Shown: one piece after another, positions 28,398-36,899 of the stretch
Position numbering within the stretch: position 1 is the stretch's first letter
Layout: every line of letters begins with the position of its first letter
Assembly: GCA_001603005.1 (NCBI GenBank)
Contig: LVAJ01000031.1
Location: forward strand, 18,865 to 82,864
Direction of reading: 5' to 3'
Length of the DNA stretch: 64,000 bases
Source of the DNA: Clostridiales bacterium Firm_04
GTDB taxonomy: Bacteria > Bacillota > Clostridia > Oscillospirales > Ruminococcaceae
Made by a program: the position numbers and the translations under genes
Notes under the pieces: generated by a model
What the model was told of the DNA's origin: nothing
Seen by the model: only the letters and a program-made list of their open reading frames with translations
Databases searched by the model: none

Positions 28398-29630
28398 TCA
28401 TGATTCAGAATCAGCCTTTTTCGGCTTTGTCGTCTGTGTTTTATCGGTCGTTTCGGCAGAATCGCCGGTCGTGCCCGTTGTGCCGGAGCCTGTCGTTTCC
28501 GAACCGGAAGGCGCAGTCGTTTCGGCAGGCGCCGTTTCAGCCGGTTCCTCGTCCTCATCCGCCTGCGTCAGCTGCCGGATCCGTTCCAGCTCCTGCCGGC
28601 GCTCAAATTCCTCTTTGTCCTCAAAGCGGAAATGCATTTTCTTTGCAAACCGCTCCGCCGAGGAGCCTTCGAGCCCGTAGATAATGCCGCGGTAGTAGTC
28701 CTTGTCATAGCCGGTCGGCTTATTGCTGATCGTCGTTGCCTCTGCCGGAATTTCGCATTCGGGATTGAGAAACAGCACCGAACGCAGATCGGGACAGTCG
28801 CAGAACGCGTATTTTCCGACCGATCTGACGCTTTCCGGCAGGATGACCGTTTTCAGCCCCTCGCAGGAATAGAACGCATAATCGCTGACCGCGACCACAT
28901 AATCCGGCACCGTGACCGTACCGGTACAGCGCCGCCCCGCGTCATAGACCTTGCCGTTGAAGATCACGAGATCGCGGTGATAGAGCAGGCTGTCATACCA
29001 CGGCGTCAGGGAAAAGGCGCTGTCGCCGATCGTGTCGATCGCCGCGGGAATGGTCAGCTTGTGCAGGCTCGCGCACATTGCAAACGCCCGTCTGCCGATG
29101 CGCGCGACCGATTCCGGCAGCTCGATCTCGACAAGATTTTTGCATGCATAGAACGCATAATCGCCGATATCGGTGAGTCCTTCCGGCAGCACGACCTTCC
29201 GCAGCGAATAGCAGCTGTAAAAGCCGCCGTTGCGGTCGATATCGAAGATGCTTTCCGCTCCGGCAGCGACCGAAGCGATCTTTGTGACCGGCAGTCCCTC
29301 GATCTTTTCGGGGATCTCGATCTCCTCTGCGCTGAAATCGTCCGTATGTCCAATGATCTCGGCGTGCTTCTGATAGAGCGCATAGCGGATGCCCTGATCG
29401 GTCTCGCTTGCCTTTTCGAGCTTGGTATCATCGGCATAGGGATCGGGAACCGGATCGTGTACTTCCTGCGAAACGTAGGTGCCGTCCTCATATTTCGCCG
29501 GTTCGGTGGATTCCTGTGCCGGCTCGATGCCGACGAACAGTCCGCCGGAAGGATTCGCCTGTGTCTGATCGGCACAGCCGCAGAGCAGCACGCATGCAGA
29601 GAGCGCCGCAAGCAAACGGTTCATTCGCAT
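28398..29630 (-). CDS. BspA-type leucine-rich-repeat lipoprotein
   Basis: A 410-residue surface lipoprotein. The signal peptide ends in a lipobox, LLAALSACVLLCGCAD (Cys about residue 19). LRR_5 (BspA-like) repeats run from about 115 to 300, for example IGDYAFYACKNLVEIELP and VGKYAFCDCPDLRSVLF. The last about 60 residues are a Thr/Glu/Ser-rich tail. AGGAGG lies 7 nt before the ATG. It overlaps the end of pth by 10 bp, so it is translated from the same message, wedged between pth and mfd. Likely a surface adhesin; ligand unknown. It is related in architecture, not in anchoring, to the dockerin LRR protein at 8796. Confidence 0.87.
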   Translation of the reverse strand: MRMNRLLAALSACVLLCGCADQTQANPSGGLFVGIEPAQESTEPAKYEDGTYVSQEVHDPVPDPYADDTKLEKASETDQGIRYALYQKHAEIIGHTDDFSAEEIEIPEKIEGLPVTKIASVAAGAESIFDIDRNGGFYSCYSLRKVVLPEGLTDIGDYAFYACKNLVEIELPESVARIGRRAFAMCASLHKLTIPAAIDTIGDSAFSLTPWYDSLLYHRDLVIFNGKVYDAGRRCTGTVTVPDYVVAVSDYAFYSCEGLKTVILPESVRSVGKYAFCDCPDLRSVLFLNPECEIPAEATTISNKPTGYDKDYYRGIIYGLEGSSAERFAKKMHFRFEDKEEFERRQELERIRQLTQADEDEEPAETAPAETTAPSGSETTGSGTTGTTGDSAETTDKTQTTKPKKADSES

Positions 29631-30319
29631 GGCTTTGCCTCCTGTTCCGCTGCGGCAGCATCCTTTGGCTGCTTCGGCTTTTTCTGCCGGACGGTGTTAT
29701 AGCGGTTCATGGCGAGGTCGGTCTTGCCGCCGATCATCAGCGGGATCGCCGCACTGACAGATTTTGCCGCATCTGCGAGCTTTTCCAGATCGTCCTTCGA
29801 GAACGCCGAAAGCACCCAGTCCGCAAGGTCATAGTCCGGATGCGGCTTCTGTCCGATGCCGACGCGGATGCGCGGAAAGGTATCCGCCCCGGTCAGATAG
29901 ATGATATTTTTCATGCCGTTATGCCCGCCGTCGCTGCCCTTTTTGCGGATGCGCAGCTCACCGACGCCGAGGTTGATATCGTCATAGATCACGATGACAT
30001 GCTCCGCAGGGATCTGATAGAACTGCATCGCTTCCTGCACAGCCTGCCCGCTGAGGTTCATAAAGGTATCGGGCTTCAGCAGCAGGCAGCGGGTATCGCC
30101 GCAGACTGCCATTGCGGTATTGGCTTTGAACTGATGCTTGCCGAATTTCGCACCGCACTGTTCTGCAAATGCGTCGATCATCATGAAGCCTGCATTGTGG
30201 CGCGTGCCCTGATATTTTTCGCCGATATTGCCGAGACCGGCGATGATCCATTCCGGCGGTCCGGTCACAGCCGGCGCGGACTGGGATTCGATCTGCTTAA
30301 AAAGGTCAAAGATGCTCAC
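29621..30319 (-). CDS. pth: Peptidyl-tRNA hydrolase
   Basis: Releases tRNA from prematurely dropped peptidyl-tRNA. It has 232 residues; the core is standard and the last about 25 residues (KKPKQPKDAAAAEQEAKPCE) are an added tail. The GTG start at 30319 is chosen for AGGAG 6 nt upstream. Motifs are IAGLGNIGEKYQGTRHNAGF with the catalytic His, FMNLSG with the substrate Asn, IVIYDDINLGVGELR with the catalytic Asp, and GSDGGHNGMKNI. The N-terminus has about 25 extra residues (SIFDLFKQIESQSAPAV) before the fold. Confidence 0.95.
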   Translation of the reverse strand: MSIFDLFKQIESQSAPAVTGPPEWIIAGLGNIGEKYQGTRHNAGFMMIDAFAEQCGAKFGKHQFKANTAMAVCGDTRCLLLKPDTFMNLSGQAVQEAMQFYQIPAEHVIVIYDDINLGVGELRIRKKGSDGGHNGMKNIIYLTGADTFPRIRVGIGQKPHPDYDLADWVLSAFSKDDLEKLADAAKSVSAAIPLMIGGKTDLAMNRYNTVRQKKPKQPKDAAAAEQEAKPCE

Positions 30320-30385
30320 GTTGCTCTCCTGTAACTCTATTTGCACCGCCGCGGACACACGGCGGGATCACTTCCTGAAGCGCCG

Positions 30386-31216
30386 TCAGAGCGGCACATA
30401 AAACGGTTCATGCTTCTGAAAAACGGTCAGTCTGGAAAAACCGGCGGTTCTCGCCATATCCTCCAGCAGATCGACACCGAAGCCGAGATATTTCGTGTCA
30501 TGCGCATCCGTGCTGATCGTCAGGCGTTCGCCGCCGAGATCGCGGTAGCGCCTGACAAGGATCAGATCCGGATCAATATACGGCTGCGGTTTGCGCAGAC
30601 CGGAGCCGTTCAGCTCGATCGCCTTTCCCTTTGCGATGACGGTTTTCAGGATCTCGTCGATCAGATCCAGATGCGGCGTCAGATCATAGGCGCGGCGGTT
30701 CGGCAGATAGCGCAGCCCGTAGGTAAGATGCGCCAGAATATCGTAGCAATCCGTCTGCGCGAGCCGGAGCACTTCCTCGAAGTACGCGGTCACCAGCGCA
30801 GGGATATCCTCTTTTGCATAATCCAGAAAATAGAAATCCGGTCTGCCCGGCAGCTCATGCACCGAGCCGACAATCAGATCGACGCGCGGATCATTGTAAA
30901 GCAGCGCCGATTTTTCGACGTCCTGCGGGATCTGCCCGATCTCCGCGCCGGCAAGCAGCGTCAGCGGGGCGCAGTCTGCCTGCGCTGCGATGACCTCTGC
31001 AACGGAGCCTTCAAAGACACCTCTGCCGTCATAGAAAAATTCTTCTGTCTCGACTGCGTTGTAGTATTCCGCCGGATAGAACCGGTTGATCTCCACATGA
31101 TCGGTGACAGCCATGTATTTCAGACCGAGTGCGTTTGCAGCCTGCACTCTGTCTGCTACGGTCTGCGGCGCGCCGTCCGGTGAATGATGTGTGTGCGTGT
31201 GCAGATTCATAATCAT
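30386..31216 (-). CDS. PHP-domain histidinol-phosphatase family protein
   Basis: A 276-residue metal-dependent phosphatase. Metal-binding motifs are NLHTHTHHSPDG at the start, VTDHVEINRF (about 37), LAGAEIGQ (about 88), VGSVHELPG (about 116), DILAHLTYG (about 158) and STDAHDTKYLG (about 233), as in HisK/HisJ histidinol-phosphatases. AGAAGGAG lies before the ATG at 31216. No other his gene is nearby, so the true substrate may be another phosphomonoester. The gene has its own promoter, divergent from the spoIIA operon. Confidence 0.85.
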   Translation of the reverse strand: MIMNLHTHTHHSPDGAPQTVADRVQAANALGLKYMAVTDHVEINRFYPAEYYNAVETEEFFYDGRGVFEGSVAEVIAAQADCAPLTLLAGAEIGQIPQDVEKSALLYNDPRVDLIVGSVHELPGRPDFYFLDYAKEDIPALVTAYFEEVLRLAQTDCYDILAHLTYGLRYLPNRRAYDLTPHLDLIDEILKTVIAKGKAIELNGSGLRKPQPYIDPDLILVRRYRDLGGERLTISTDAHDTKYLGFGVDLLEDMARTAGFSRLTVFQKHEPFYVPL

Positions 31217-31252
31217 AGAAACCGTTGCTCCTTCTGCTAACATACAGAAAAT

Positions 31253-31281
31253 ATTATACCACATCCGGCACGATTTTGCAA
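31253..31281 (-). promoter_or_regulatory. Promoter of the PHP histidinol-phosphatase-like gene
   Basis: Minus-strand TTGCAA (31281-31276), 17-nt spacer, TGgTATAAT (TATAAT at 31258-31253). Confidence 0.85.
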
Positions 31282-31415
31282 GGGGAGCACTGCACAGAAA
31301 ATCGGCAGTCTGCGGCAAAATTTTTGCCGCTCCGGACAGCCCGCAGCATTCGACAGCTTTCGCGGGCGGTGCGTGATACAATAAACTTATCCCAGAAAAG
31401 AAAGGTCGCGCTGTT

Positions 31416-31775
31416 ATGGTAGAACTCAAACAGGAACCGCAAAAGCTCACGGCTCTGCTGAGCGGCGAGCTCGATCATCACCATGCAAAGGAGATCCGCG
31501 AAAAAATCGACTTTGCAGTGCGGGAGCAGTATCCGCCGGTCGTCGTGCTCGATTTCGGGCATGTCACGTTCATGGACAGCTCCGGCATCGGGCTGATCAT
31601 GGGCAGATCCCGCCTCATGGAGGAATACGGCGGGACGCTGGAGATCCACAATCCCTCGCAGCAGATCCGCAAGGTGCTGCGCATTTCCGGTGCGGACAGG
31701 CTCGCCGTGATCCGGAATCATGTGCATGCTGCGGCTGCAAACGGAAAGGAACCGGAACATGAATACGCTGAATGA
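31416..31775 (+). CDS. spoIIAA: Anti-sigma-F factor antagonist SpoIIAA (STAS domain)
   Basis: Small STAS protein that, when unphosphorylated, releases sigma-F from SpoIIAB in the forespore. It has 119 residues. The phosphorylated serine lies in FMDSSGIGLIMGR (about residues 52-64), inside VVVLDFGHVTFMDSSG. GAAAGG lies upstream. The last residues overlap spoIIAB by 17 bp. Together with the next two genes this is the classic spoIIA operon, showing that the organism carries the early forespore programme. Confidence 0.95.
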   Translation: MVELKQEPQKLTALLSGELDHHHAKEIREKIDFAVREQYPPVVVLDFGHVTFMDSSGIGLIMGRSRLMEEYGGTLEIHNPSQQIRKVLRISGADRLAVIRNHVHAAAANGKEPEHEYAE

Positions 31776-32220
31776 ACTGAAATGTACATTTCCCGCGCGC
31801 TCGGAGAACGAGAGCTTTGCCCGCACAATGGTCTGCGCATTTGCAGCCCAGCTCGATCCGACGGTCGAGGAGCTTGCCGATCTGCGCACTGCGGTCTCGG
31901 AAGCCGTCACGAACTGCATCGTGCATGCCTATCGCGGCAGCGATGCGGGAACCGTCACCGTGACCGTCCGGCTGCTGCCCGACGGCGTGATCTATGTGCG
32001 CATTGCGGACAAGGGCTGCGGCATCGCGGATATCCCGCAAGCAATGACGCCGCTTTATTCCAGCGCGCCTGCCGAGGAACGCGCAGGCCTCGGCTTCACG
32101 GTCATGCAGAGCTTTACCGACCGGCTGACCGTCACCAGCAAGCCCGATCGCGGCACGACCGTCACAATGCGAAAGAAGCTGACGCATGGAACAGATGAAG
32201 CAGCCGGCGGTCGCAGCTGA
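31759..32220 (+). CDS. spoIIAB: Anti-sigma-F factor / serine kinase SpoIIAB
   Basis: GHKL-fold ATPase that binds sigma-F and phosphorylates SpoIIAA. It has 153 residues. The N box is AVSEAVTNCIVHAY (about residues 45-58), the G1 box VRIADKGCGIAD, and the G2 region RAGLGFTVMQSFTD. The start at 31759 follows AAAGGA and lies inside the end of spoIIAA. It overlaps sigF by 35 bp, so the operon is tightly coupled. Confidence 0.95.
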   Translation: MNTLNELKCTFPARSENESFARTMVCAFAAQLDPTVEELADLRTAVSEAVTNCIVHAYRGSDAGTVTVTVRLLPDGVIYVRIADKGCGIADIPQAMTPLYSSAPAEERAGLGFTVMQSFTDRLTVTSKPDRGTTVTMRKKLTHGTDEAAGGRS

Positions 32221-32851
32221 AGCGCATCTCGGGCTGGTGCATCTCTGCGCAAACCGGTTCCGCGAGCGCGGCATCGAATACGAGGAGCTGTATTCCGCAG
32301 GCTGCCTCGGACTGGTCAAGGCGGCGCATGCGTTTGATCCGGCGCGGGGCGTCTGCTTTTCGACCTATGCCGTGCCGGTGATCCTCGGCGAGATCCGGCG
32401 GCTGTTCCGCGAAAACGGCGCTGTCCATGTCGGCAGGCGGCTGCAGGAGCTCTCGCGCCGTGCCGCAAGGGAAGCCGAACGGCTCCGGCAGGCAAACGGC
32501 GCCGAACCGACCGTCCGGCAGGTCGCCGATGCGCTCGGATGCTCCGAAGCGGAGACTGCCGAAGCGCTCTGTGCTTCGCAGCCGGTGCTCTCGCTCACCG
32601 CCGATCCCGATGACGGTGACACCGTGCTCGATATCCCCGTGCCGTCGCCGGAGCAGCATTTGCAGGAGCATCTTGCGCTGGAACAGGTGCTTTCGCTGCT
32701 CTCCGAACACGACCGGCGGCTCATTCATCTGCGCTATGCCGAAAACCGCACGCAGAGCGATACCGCCGCGCGCCTCGGCATGACGCAGGTGCAGGTCTCG
32801 CGCCGCGAAAAGAAGATCCTGCTGTTTCTGCGCGCGCAGCTCAATGCCTGA
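32186..32851 (+). CDS. sigF: RNA polymerase sporulation sigma factor F
   Basis: First forespore-specific sigma factor. It has 221 residues. Region 2 shows LGLVHLCANRF and EELYSAGCLGLVKAAHAFDPARGVCFSTYA; region 3 includes RRLQELSRR and EPTVRQVADALGCS; region 4 has the helix-turn-helix RTQSDTAARLGMTQVQVSRREKKIL. The protein is shorter than the Bacillus protein by about 30 residues. Third gene of the spoIIA operon. Confidence 0.93.
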   Translation: MEQMKQPAVAAEAHLGLVHLCANRFRERGIEYEELYSAGCLGLVKAAHAFDPARGVCFSTYAVPVILGEIRRLFRENGAVHVGRRLQELSRRAAREAERLRQANGAEPTVRQVADALGCSEAETAEALCASQPVLSLTADPDDGDTVLDIPVPSPEQHLQEHLALEQVLSLLSEHDRRLIHLRYAENRTQSDTAARLGMTQVQVSRREKKILLFLRAQLNA

Positions 32852-32902
32852 TCCCACCTGTGCAATATCATACGTTTTGTATGCTTTCAGCTTGCAGAAT
32901 AC

Positions 32903-32931
32903 TTGACTTTTTTTTGATAATATGGTATACT
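32903..32931 (+). promoter_or_regulatory. Promoter of the citrate synthase gene
   Basis: TTGACT (32903-32908), 17-nt spacer, TGgTATACT (TATACT at 32926-32931). Confidence 0.85.
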
Positions 32932-32972
32932 GAAATCAATCAAATTGCTGTAATAATACGCAGAGGATATCC

Positions 32973-32998
32973 GGCAGGCGCCGCTTCTGACGCCTGCC
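32973..32998 (+). promoter_or_regulatory. Hairpin in the citrate synthase leader
   Basis: Perfect 8-bp stem GGCAGGCG/CGCCTGCC with a 10-nt loop, about 55 nt upstream of the start codon, no T tract. Possible leader control element. Confidence 0.5.
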
Positions 32999-33051
32999 GC
33001 AATCTATATACAGGTATATCTGCAAATCGTTCAGGGAAAGGAGCATGCAGC

Positions 33052-34416
33052 ATGGGTGAATGGAACCGCTATACCACACAGACCAAAATCGAGGAGCTTT
33101 CGCAGCTTTGCCGTCAGAATTATCAGATTGATCCGGAGCTTTACACCAAATACGATGTCAAGCGCGGTCTGCGTGATATCAACGGAAAGGGCGTCTGCGC
33201 AGGACTGACCAATGTCAGCCAGATCATTCCGGGCACAGAGGAGAACGGAGAGACCAAGCTCGGAAAAGGTCAGCTGCTGTTCCGCGGCTATCACATCGAG
33301 GATCTCGTCAACGGCTTTGTGCAGGATAATCGCTTCGGCTATGAGGAAACCGTGTATCTGCTGCTGTTCGGCGAGCTGCCGAATGCGGAGCAGCTTGCGG
33401 ATTTCAGTGCGCTGCTCCGGAGCTGCCGCACGCTCCCGCCCTCGTTCACGCGCGACGTCATCATGAAATCGCCGAGCGAGGACATGATGAATACGCTTGC
33501 AAAGAGTGTGCTCGCGCTCTATTCCTACGACCACAATCCGAATGATACCTCGATCGCCAATGTCCTGCGGCAGTGCATCCAGCTGATCGCGCAGTTCCCG
33601 TCGATCGCGGTCTACGGCTATCAGGCATACCGCTACTATAAAAATGACAAGAGCCTGTTTCTGCATCAGCCGGATCCGACGCTCTCCGCAGCGGAAAACC
33701 TGCTGAGCCTGCTCCGCACGGATCAGAAATTCACGCAGCTTGAAGCAAAGCTGCTCGACCTTGCCCTTGTGCTCCATGCAGAGCACGGCGGCGGCAACAA
33801 CTCGACCTTTACCGTCCATGTCGTGTCCTCGTCCGGAACGGATACCTATTCCACGATGGCAGCGGCGCTCGGCTCGCTGAAAGGTCCGAAGCACGGCGGC
33901 GCGAATATCAAGGTCGTGCAGATGTTCGACGACATGAAGGAGCGCGTCCGCGACTGGAAGGACGAGGAGGAGGTCGGCTCCTACCTGCGGAAGCTGCTGC
34001 ACAAGGACGCATTCGACCACGCCGGTCTGATCTACGGCATGGGACACGCGGTCTATTCGCAGAGCGATCCACGCGCAACGATCCTGCACAGCTATGCGGC
34101 GCAGCTTGCCGAGGAAAAGCACTGCAGCGATGAATTTACGCTTTATGAGACTGTGGAGCGCCTTGCCCCGCAGATCATTGCAGAGGAACGCCGCATCTAT
34201 AAGGGCGTCTGTGCAAATGTCGATTTCTACTCCGGCATGGTCTACCGCATGCTGAATCTGCCGAACGAGCTGTTCACGCCGATCTTTGCGGTCGCGCGCA
34301 TTGCGGGCTGGTCGGCGCACCGGCTGGAAGAACTGCTCGGCGCGAGCAAGATCATCCGTCCGGCATACCGCGCTGTCAAGGATTGGGAAGACTACAAGCC
34401 GCTTTCCGCCCGATAA
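33052..34416 (+). CDS. gltA: Citrate synthase
   Basis: Condenses acetyl-CoA and oxaloacetate to citrate; in a fermenter it mainly feeds glutamate synthesis. It has 454 residues. Family motifs are GLTNVSQIIPG, GQLLFRGYHIEDLV, the catalytic-His regions LHAEHGGGNNSTF and LKGPKHGGANIKV, and YGMGHAVYSQSDPRA. The N-terminal extension before GLTNVS is longer than in small bacterial types. The start at 33052 follows GGAAAGGAG; an upstream in-frame reading is non-homologous. No aconitase or isocitrate dehydrogenase gene is adjacent. Confidence 0.95.
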   Translation: MGEWNRYTTQTKIEELSQLCRQNYQIDPELYTKYDVKRGLRDINGKGVCAGLTNVSQIIPGTEENGETKLGKGQLLFRGYHIEDLVNGFVQDNRFGYEETVYLLLFGELPNAEQLADFSALLRSCRTLPPSFTRDVIMKSPSEDMMNTLAKSVLALYSYDHNPNDTSIANVLRQCIQLIAQFPSIAVYGYQAYRYYKNDKSLFLHQPDPTLSAAENLLSLLRTDQKFTQLEAKLLDLALVLHAEHGGGNNSTFTVHVVSSSGTDTYSTMAAALGSLKGPKHGGANIKVVQMFDDMKERVRDWKDEEEVGSYLRKLLHKDAFDHAGLIYGMGHAVYSQSDPRATILHSYAAQLAEEKHCSDEFTLYETVERLAPQIIAEERRIYKGVCANVDFYSGMVYRMLNLPNELFTPIFAVARIAGWSAHRLEELLGASKIIRPAYRAVKDWEDYKPLSAR

Positions 34417-34443
34417 CGGCGAAACCGCCCGAAAGGAACTGCG

Positions 34444-34927
34444 ATGTGTTTCAGGATCCGGCATGAAAAAATCAGTGAAGTGCTCGTACTGCTCTCTCTG
34501 TTTTTGCTGCTGACCGTTCTCTCGTTTGTGTTTATGATCAAAGAGATGCAGCTTCTGCTCGTCTGCACGCTGGTGCTGATGCTTGCTGTCATCATTTTGT
34601 TCATTCTGGAGCAGACCGTCCGGACAGTGATCGAAATTGCGGATCACGCCGTAACCGTCAGACGGCTGTTCGGAAAGAAGCGAATTGCCGTTTCGGATAT
34701 TTCGGATGTTCAGATCACGCATTACACCAGAAGGCGAAAAGCGTGTCCATCTGGAGCAGCGGATGCGCATGACGATCAGTCTGAAAAATGCAAAAAAGCT
34801 TGTGCTGACGGATTCCGCAATGATGCATACGGGCGGTTTACAGCTCAGCAGCAGCGCGATCCTTCCGGATGAAGATGTGCCGCTCTGGCAGGCATATCAG
34901 CAGATTCAGGCGCTCCTGCGCACATAA
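34444..34927 (+). pseudogene. Frameshifted small membrane protein with PH-like domain
   Basis: Two reading frames together give one sensible protein. Frame 1 (from 34444) has two membrane segments (VLVLLSLFLLLTVLSFVFMI and LLLVCTLVLMLAVIILFIL), then IADHAVTVRRLFGKKRIAVSDISDVQIT. Near 34732 the meaning moves to the next frame, PEGEKRVHLEQRMRMTISLKNAKKLVLT, ending at the stop at 34927. The whole resembles bacterial PH-domain membrane proteins such as the gene at 36088. A single extra base around 34730-34735 explains it. It may be a true pseudogene or a sequencing/assembly error. It lies 27 bp after the citrate synthase gene. Confidence 0.7.
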
Positions 34928-34942
34928 GAATCAATACAGACA

Positions 34943-34976
34943 AAGAGCGCCTCTGCTTCGGAGACGCTCTTTTTTG
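34943..34976 (+). terminator. Terminator after the frameshifted gene
   Basis: GAGCG(c)CTC / GAG(a)CGCTC stem closed by TGCTTCG, followed by TTTTTTT. Confidence 0.9.
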
Positions 34977-34979
34977 GTG

Positions 34980-35312
34980 TTATCGCAGACGGTCTGTTTC
35001 AGTCATGTCCGCGGCAGCATCGGAGACTGCGCGCTTTGCATCTGTCATCATCTCTTTCGCCTTGTCCTTTGCATCGTCCAGCGCCGTTTCTGCGCGGTCA
35101 AGGATATCCGGTGCCGAAGCGGTCTCGCGGTGCACGTCATCGCTTTCATAGAGCGTATGCTGCTCCTTGCGTGCTTCCGTTTTGACCGTCGTGACGACTG
35201 TCTGTGCGCCGCGGTCTGTTGTTTCCGCACGGTCACGTTCATGCGAGCCGCAGCCTGTCAGCAGCAGTCCGCCGCATGCCGCAGCAAACAGAATTGCCTT
35301 TGTATGCTTCAT
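34980..35312 (-). CDS. Small lipoprotein with acidic helical C-terminus
   Basis: A 110-residue lipoprotein. Signal peptide MKHTKAILFAAACGGLLLTGCG with lipobox Cys at residue 21. The rest is polar and helical; DRAETALDDAKDKAKEMMTDAKRAVSDA looks like an amphipathic coiled coil of the YtxH/apolipoprotein-like type. AAAGGA lies about 12 nt upstream of the ATG. No family is recognised. Likely a cell-envelope spacer or stress protein, by analogy only. Confidence 0.7.
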   Translation of the reverse strand: MKHTKAILFAAACGGLLLTGCGSHERDRAETTDRGAQTVVTTVKTEARKEQHTLYESDDVHRETASAPDILDRAETALDDAKDKAKEMMTDAKRAVSDAAADMTETDRLR

Positions 35313-35472
35313 ATCAGAATCGCGTTCCTTTCCGGCAGATCGCTCTGCCAAACTGCCCGATGCAAAACATGTTGCATGTTGAAAACATGTTGTGCGCTGC
35401 ACAGGGCAAGCATAGCATGCCCGCGAACGAGCTGCTTCACGCATGGAAATTGCAGGAAAATCGCGAATCTGC
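35313..35472. other. Short spacer with an inverted repeat
   Basis: No gene. Contains AACATGTTGCATGTTGAAAA with repeated ACATGTT words (about 35365-35392); no promoter for the lipoprotein gene is clear. Confidence 0.4.
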
Positions 35473-35517
35473 GAAAAAATCATCCCGAAAGCGATCTGCC
35501 TGACCGTTTTCGGGATG
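35473..35517 (-). terminator. Terminator of ybaK
   Basis: Minus-strand stem CATCCCGAAA/TTTCGGGATG followed by ATTTTTTCG. Confidence 0.88.
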
Positions 35518-35527
35518 TGCTGTTCCG

Positions 35528-36007
35528 TTACATTTGCAGATCGGCTGTTTTGCCGCCGGTCGCTGCGAGAAATGCATCCGGCGAGAGGAAGATCTGCGTG
35601 CCGAGTCTGCCGCCGCTCACGATGATCTCATCGTAGAGCACTGCCGTTTCATCGAGGAACACCGGATAATCCTTCTTCATGCCGATCGCCGTGCAGCCGC
35701 CGCGGATATAGCCCGTGACCGCCTGGATCTCCTTGACCGGAAGCAGCTGGATCGACTTTTCGCCGGCTGCTGCCGCAGCTTTTTTCAGGTCCATTTCGGC
35801 GGTGCCCTGCATCACGAATGCATAATGCGCGCCGCTTTTGCCGACACACATCAGCGTTTTGAAGGTCTGCTCCGGATCCTGCCCGAGCATCTCCGCGATC
35901 TGCACTGCATCGGTAAATTCCTCGCAGTCGTAGTAATTGACGCGGTGCGGCAGCGCCTTTTGCTCAAGGATCCGCATTGCATTGGTTTTCTGCTGTTGCT
36001 TTGCCAT
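35528..36007 (-). CDS. ybaK: Cys-tRNA(Pro)/Cys-tRNA(Cys) deacylase, YbaK/EbsC family
   Basis: Editing enzyme that clears Cys mischarged on tRNA-Pro. It has 159 residues. The YbaK fold shows TFKTLMCVGKSGAHYAFVMQ, the conserved lysine/glycine loop VTGYIRGGCTAIGMKK, and the ending IIVSGGRLGTQIFLSP. It has its own promoter and terminator, so it is a single-gene unit. Confidence 0.92.
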   Translation of the reverse strand: MAKQQQKTNAMRILEQKALPHRVNYYDCEEFTDAVQIAEMLGQDPEQTFKTLMCVGKSGAHYAFVMQGTAEMDLKKAAAAAGEKSIQLLPVKEIQAVTGYIRGGCTAIGMKKDYPVFLDETAVLYDEIIVSGGRLGTQIFLSPDAFLAATGGKTADLQM

Positions 36008-36040
36008 TTTCTGTGATACTCCTTACAGCGATTTGCTAAC

Positions 36041-36069
36041 AGTATAGCAAAAAAACATATATTTGTCAA
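36041..36069 (-). promoter_or_regulatory. Promoter of ybaK
   Basis: Minus-strand TTGACA (36069-36064), 17-nt spacer, TGcTATACT (TATACT at 36046-36041). Confidence 0.87.
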
Positions 36070-36087
36070 GCAAATGCCGCGGCGCGT

Positions 36088-36807
36088 TCAGAAGTCCGGT
36101 GCCTGACCGAACGGCTGCTGCTGCGGCTCGGCGTGTTGTTCCGCTGCCGGATTCCCGAATGCTTCCATCGGATCGTCCTGCGCCGCTGCTGCGAACGTCT
36201 GTGAAAGATCGGCGGCATTTGCGGTCTGTTCTGCGATCTGCGGCAGATTCAGCCGGCGGAGCATCTCCGCAGCAGACGGGTTGACGGCTGCTTCAAACTG
36301 CTGCTGCACAAGCTGAAAGACCTGCTCACAGTCCGGCACGTTCGCAATGACAAATTCGTCGTCCATGTCACCGGGAAAGAGCTTCAGGACGATATCGCCG
36401 GTGCCGCATTTCTGATCGAAAAGCGGTGTCCGTTGCAGGCTGACGCTTTCCGCTTCGGTGAACCGCTTTTTCTGCACGTTCGGGCGGAATACGCCTTTCT
36501 GCATATATACGCCGGAATTGGTCACGCAGTATTCCGTATGCTTTGCACGGATCGGAGCCGTCAGTACATTGATCAGATACAGCGGGAGCCACGGGCCAAA
36601 CATGATGAAGGCGAGAACTGTTTGCAGATCCATTTTGCCATTGTTGGAAATCATTATGAGAAAGTTGACGAGAACGAACGTCAGCGCAAAAAACAATACA
36701 ATGAGCCATAATGGATTGAAAACGGAGTCCCAGACGGAAGCTTTCGTCTGCTTCCTGCCGTGCCAGAGCACTTTTTCTGTTTTGCCGACCTGATCGAGGA
36801 GATTCAT
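36088..36807 (-). CDS. PH-domain membrane protein
   Basis: A 239-residue membrane protein. Two membrane segments lie at about 30-55 (WLIVLFFALTFVLVNFLIMI) and 63-85 (LAFIMFGPWLPLYLINVL). A bacterial PH-like (bPH2) domain follows (RAKHTEYCVTNSGVYMQKGVF to EFVIANVPDCEQVFQLVQ), then a Gln/Ala/Pro-rich cytoplasmic tail. AAAGGA lies before the ATG at 36807. Function unknown. The frameshifted gene at 34444 seems to be of the same general type. Transcribed from a promoter that directly abuts a family A repeat. Confidence 0.8.
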   Translation of the reverse strand: MNLLDQVGKTEKVLWHGRKQTKASVWDSVFNPLWLIVLFFALTFVLVNFLIMISNNGKMDLQTVLAFIMFGPWLPLYLINVLTAPIRAKHTEYCVTNSGVYMQKGVFRPNVQKKRFTEAESVSLQRTPLFDQKCGTGDIVLKLFPGDMDDEFVIANVPDCEQVFQLVQQQFEAAVNPSAAEMLRRLNLPQIAEQTANAADLSQTFAAAAQDDPMEAFGNPAAEQHAEPQQQPFGQAPDF

Positions 36808-36869
36808 AGATGCTGCATCCTTTCCCGCAGATGCGCAGTTGTGTACGCATTTGCTGCTATTGAATATAT

Positions 36870-36898
36870 AGTATAGCAAAAAAGGCGCGCTTTGTCAA
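36870..36898 (-). promoter_or_regulatory. Promoter of the PH-domain gene
   Basis: Minus-strand TTGACA (36898-36893), 17-nt spacer, TGcTATACT (TATACT at 36875-36870). Its -35 box touches the end of family A copy 1. Confidence 0.87.
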
Positions 36899-36899
36899 C

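Noticed and set aside
30386..31216. Assignment to histidine biosynthesis with confidence
   Set aside because: PHP motifs fit histidinol-phosphatase, but no his gene is nearby; the specific role is left open.
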